Below are positions 62,236 through 64,000 of a stretch of 64,000 bases of DNA, piece after piece. Under the pieces are notes generated by a model. It worked only from the letters and a program-made list of their open reading frames with translations, made no database searches and was not told the origin of the DNA. The DNA comes from Luteibacter sp. dw_328 (GTDB lineage Bacteria; Pseudomonadota; Gammaproteobacteria; Xanthomonadales; Rhodanobacteraceae): the NCBI RefSeq assembly GCF_018449605.1, contig NZ_JAAVUW010000005.1:124001-188000 (forward strand), written 5' to 3'. Made by a program: the position numbers and the translations under genes. The number at the start of each line of letters is the position of its first letter. The stretch's first letter is position 1.

Positions 62236-62311
62236 GGGCCTATAGCTCAATGGTTAGAGCAGAGGACTCATAATCCTTTGGTTCCAGGTTCGAGTCCTGG
62301 TGGGCCCACCA
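62236..62311 (+). tRNA. tRNA-Ile2 (CAT, lysidine-modified)
   Basis: A 76-nt cloverleaf with encoded CCA starts GGGCCTATAGCTCAATGG and has the anticodon loop CTCATAA (CAT), ending GGGCCCACCA. The body follows E. coli tRNA-Ile2 (ileX type) rather than Met, so TilS would convert C34 to lysidine to read AUA. A tRNA-like remnant follows ~50 bp downstream. Confidence 0.9.
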
Positions 62312-62357
62312 AGCGCGCGGCGTGCCACGGCGTCGCATGCGCGATCCACCATAGTTT

Positions 62358-62470
62358 GGTCAATTTGGCCAAGCGTCGACGCACGTCCACCAAGTTTGCC
62401 CCCGCTGGCACGACTGGAAATCAGGCATACGCGCAGCCTGTAGCTGGTTCGAATCCCACCTTCTTCGCCA
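62358..62470 (+). pseudogene. Decayed tRNA-Ser(GGA)-like sequence
   Basis: The 3' end has T-arm/acceptor geometry: T-loop TTCGAAT, five-base CCCAC, seven-base CTTCTTC, discriminator G and CCA (62468-62470). Upstream, CTGGAAA fits a Ser(GGA) anticodon loop and TGGCCAAGCGTCGACGCACG resembles a tRNA-Ser D-arm, but ~25 bases of extra sequence separate them and the 5' acceptor is not recognisable. It is read as a dead tRNA or the remains of an attachment site; a chance match to part of a tRNA cannot be excluded. Confidence 0.45.
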
Positions 62471-62483
62471 GCTACGCAATTAC

Positions 62484-62508
62484 GCCCTAATTTCGTGGGC
62501 TTTTTTTT
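62484..62508 (+). terminator. Terminator after the tRNA remnant
   Basis: A short GCCC/GGGC stem (loop TAATTTCGT) is followed by eight T. It could terminate the tRNA-Ile2 transcript. Stem is weak but the T-run is long. Confidence 0.55.
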
Positions 62509-62770
62509 GTGCGCACAGTCATACGGCACCTGCTGACGAACAGCTGGAACTCGTTCATCGCGCGCTTCGCGTTGGGGATCGAATATGCCGCATGCGGCAG
62601 ATGGGAAAAGGCGCGGACTCCGGTCTGGTTGACCGTCAATTCCGGTTCTCGCTGAGTGTCCGGCTGGAGCTGACCAAGGGGCGCGGGCGAGCGCTTATGG
62701 CTATAGTCTGAGAGATCCGCTTATGACCCGATCGGACACTTAACCTCGCATTCGTCCAAGGACCGTAACC
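62509..62770. other. Intergenic region, no gene seen
   Basis: About 260 bp between the terminator and the next gene. I see no supported coding frame, RNA gene or repeat beyond a short CCGCATGCGG palindrome. It is part of the ~460-bp gap after tRNA-Ile2. Confidence 0.6.
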
Positions 62771-63205
62771 ATGCTTCCCGATGATGTCGCCCGAGAAATA
62801 GCACGCCGTTTCAGCGAAGCATCCGACCAGTGCGGAAAATCACTTCGGGTGGTCATGACCCACCAAAGCCTCGGCCAGGTCAAGGTCTATGGGAAGCTCG
62901 TTGGTAACTTCATGGGACACAGCTACACCAATGTACTCGCGCCGATCTGGCACGCAAATCCGGGTTTGGCACCGGTAGAAATGCAGACTCCATATGTCGC
63001 GCCGAAGGCGGAGCTTGCCCCGGAATCGAGAGAGGCGCTGGAGGCATTTCTGATGGCCGCTCGCTCCAGTATTGAGTTTACGAAGCAGCACATTCCAGAA
63101 GACCAGCAAAAATCCTTGTTCGCTTACGGCGGTATGGAAGAAGTCGTAGAGGCCGCTGATGCAATTGCTGCCTTTCTGGCGGAGCCTCGCTTCAAAGACG
63201 ACTGA
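62771..63205 (+). CDS. Hypothetical protein
   Basis: The 144-residue soluble protein starts MLPDDVAREIARRFSEASDQ and has a mixed alpha/beta composition, with an acidic helical C-terminal half (EALEAFLMAARSSIEFTKQH; EEVVEAADAIAAFLAEP). There is no signal, membrane segment or known family. It stands alone between the tRNA remnant and the multicopper oxidase gene. Confidence 0.62.
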   Translation: MLPDDVAREIARRFSEASDQCGKSLRVVMTHQSLGQVKVYGKLVGNFMGHSYTNVLAPIWHANPGLAPVEMQTPYVAPKAELAPESREALEAFLMAARSSIEFTKQHIPEDQQKSLFAYGGMEEVVEAADAIAAFLAEPRFKDD

Positions 63206-63282
63206 TGTCCTGAACTGAAACATCCTTGTCATTCAGGCGACCTACGGTTGGTTGCTCGACAGGCAATCAGCGGTAATCTCCC

Positions 63283-64000
63283 ATGGATAATTCCCGACGC
63301 CGTTTCCTCGGCGTCGCCGGCGGATTCGCCGGTGCATGCGTTTTCGTCGATGCATGGCGCGTGGCCCAGGCGATGGAGTCGCCGATGGCCATGCCGATGA
63401 CGCAACGGATGGCCATGCCGGCCCTGGCCGCGCCGAACGTGCCGCTGGTGAACCCGGTGACCATGGCAAGGTTCGTCGATGTCCTGCCGGTGCCACCGAT
63501 CGCCTTGCCCACGGGCAAGCGTACCCACGCCGCGTTCGGAGGCCGGGAGCTGCCGCTCTACCGCATGCCGATGCGGGCATTCAGTGCCAGGGTGCACCGG
63601 GATCTGCCGCCGACACCGCAATGGGGTTACGCAGGGTCTACGCCGGGCCCCACGATTGTGACGCGCCGTGGCGAGCCGGTACTCGTGGAATGGGCCAACG
63701 AGCTTCCCACCCGGCATTTCCTGCCCATTGATCACGGTATTCATGGCGCGGAGAGATCCAAACCCGACGTTCGCACCATCACCCATGTGCACGGTGCGCG
63801 CGTTTCCGCGCCGAACGACGGTTGGCCTGAAGACTGGTACGTGCCCGGTAAATCGGTGACCGCCCTTTACCCGGGTGACCAGGACGCCACCACCTTGTGG
63901 TACCACGATCACGCCATGGGCATCACGCGGCTGAACATCTACGCGGGCCTGTTCGGCAGCTTCCATGTGCACGACGACGACGAGCAGGCCCTGGGTTTGC
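63283..64000 (+). CDS. Multicopper oxidase, Tat-exported, N-terminal part
   Basis: The frame starts at 63283 (MDNSRRRFLGVAGGFAGACV) and stays open to the window end, giving 239 residues. A Tat signal (SRRRFLG) precedes a Met-rich stretch (MESPMAMPMTQRMAMP, about 31-46). Two of the copper HxH motifs are present: HVHGARVS and WYHDHAMG, in the order expected for cupredoxin domain 1 of CotA/bilirubin-oxidase-like enzymes. The type 1 and remaining trinuclear ligands lie beyond the window. The enzyme may oxidise Cu(I) or phenolics. Confidence 0.85.
   Translation, partial: MDNSRRRFLGVAGGFAGACVFVDAWRVAQAMESPMAMPMTQRMAMPALAAPNVPLVNPVTMARFVDVLPVPPIALPTGKRTHAAFGGRELPLYRMPMRAFSARVHRDLPPTPQWGYAGSTPGPTIVTRRGEPVLVEWANELPTRHFLPIDHGIHGAERSKPDVRTITHVHGARVSAPNDGWPEDWYVPGKSVTALYPGDQDATTLWYHDHAMGITRLNIYAGLFGSFHVHDDDEQALGL

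Noticed and set aside
62179-62490. Open frame of 103 codons spanning tRNA-Ile2
   Set aside because: It overlaps a well-formed tRNA gene and the tRNA-like remnant and has no ribosome binding site or family match.

Overview
The window is a gene-dense, high-GC chromosomal segment from a gammaproteobacterium. The gene set points to the Xanthomonadales, most likely a Rhodanobacteraceae genus such as Luteibacter or Dyella. The reasons are a xanthomonadin/aryl-polyene gene set with an XanB2-type chorismatase and an FAD-dependent halogenase homologue, a complete proteobacterial atpIBEFHAGDC operon, and a lysM-dprA-topA-tsaC block divergent from def-fmt-rsmB. The genus is inferred from gene content only.

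Layout. 1-7.3 kb: end of an ABC-permease pair, comM, ubiK, a P-II gene, a membrane protein, gpmA, a secreted beta-repeat protein and hemF. 7.4-16.6 kb: a YdcF-like gene and the pigment locus. On the plus strand this locus has a ketosynthase, a chain-length-factor-like protein, a glycosyltransferase and the halogenase. On the minus strand it has an acyl carrier protein, two hotdog dehydratases and an acyltransferase, and it ends with xanB2. 16.6-26.7 kb: glmU, a DUF748/AsmA-like gene and the ATP synthase operon, all on the minus strand. 26.7-35.5 kb: a phasin, queD, a LuxR-type regulator, tRNA-Met, rppH, bfd, bfr, a DUF6776 gene with a bactofilin gene, erpA, nudC, ampE and an MFS-PlsC fusion. 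35.6-46.9 kb: purD, a second pigment-type gene (an AMP ligase) behind tsaC, then topA, dprA, a LysM protein and def-fmt-rsmB. 46.9-55.2 kb: an envelope-polysaccharide/LPS set with an O-antigen ligase, glycosyltransferases, a CDP-glycerol glycerophosphotransferase homologue, a GT39-type lipid-sugar transferase and an acyltransferase. 55.2-57.8 kb: dtd and rpoD.

57.8-64 kb is the accessory part. An AbiEi/AbiEii-type toxin-antitoxin pair sits directly behind rpoD. It lies between two imperfect ~45-bp direct repeats that contain the rpoD stop/terminator sequence, and the toxin's last codons lie inside the second repeat. Four small genes of unknown function follow, then a histidine-rich secreted peptide, a tRNA-Ile(CAT), what looks like a decayed tRNA-Ser(GGA), another unknown gene, and the start of a Tat-exported, Met-rich multicopper oxidase that runs off the window.

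How the genes work together. XanB2 would supply hydroxybenzoate from chorismate, the distant AMP ligase would load it on the carrier protein, and the ketosynthase pair plus dehydratases would extend the polyene. The halogenase, glycosyltransferase and acyltransferase could decorate or anchor it. No ketoreductase or exporter for the pathway is visible here. The strongest leads for new biology are the TA cassette at the rpoD terminator, the split pigment pathway with an unknown secreted protein embedded in it, and the His-rich peptide close to a copper oxidase.
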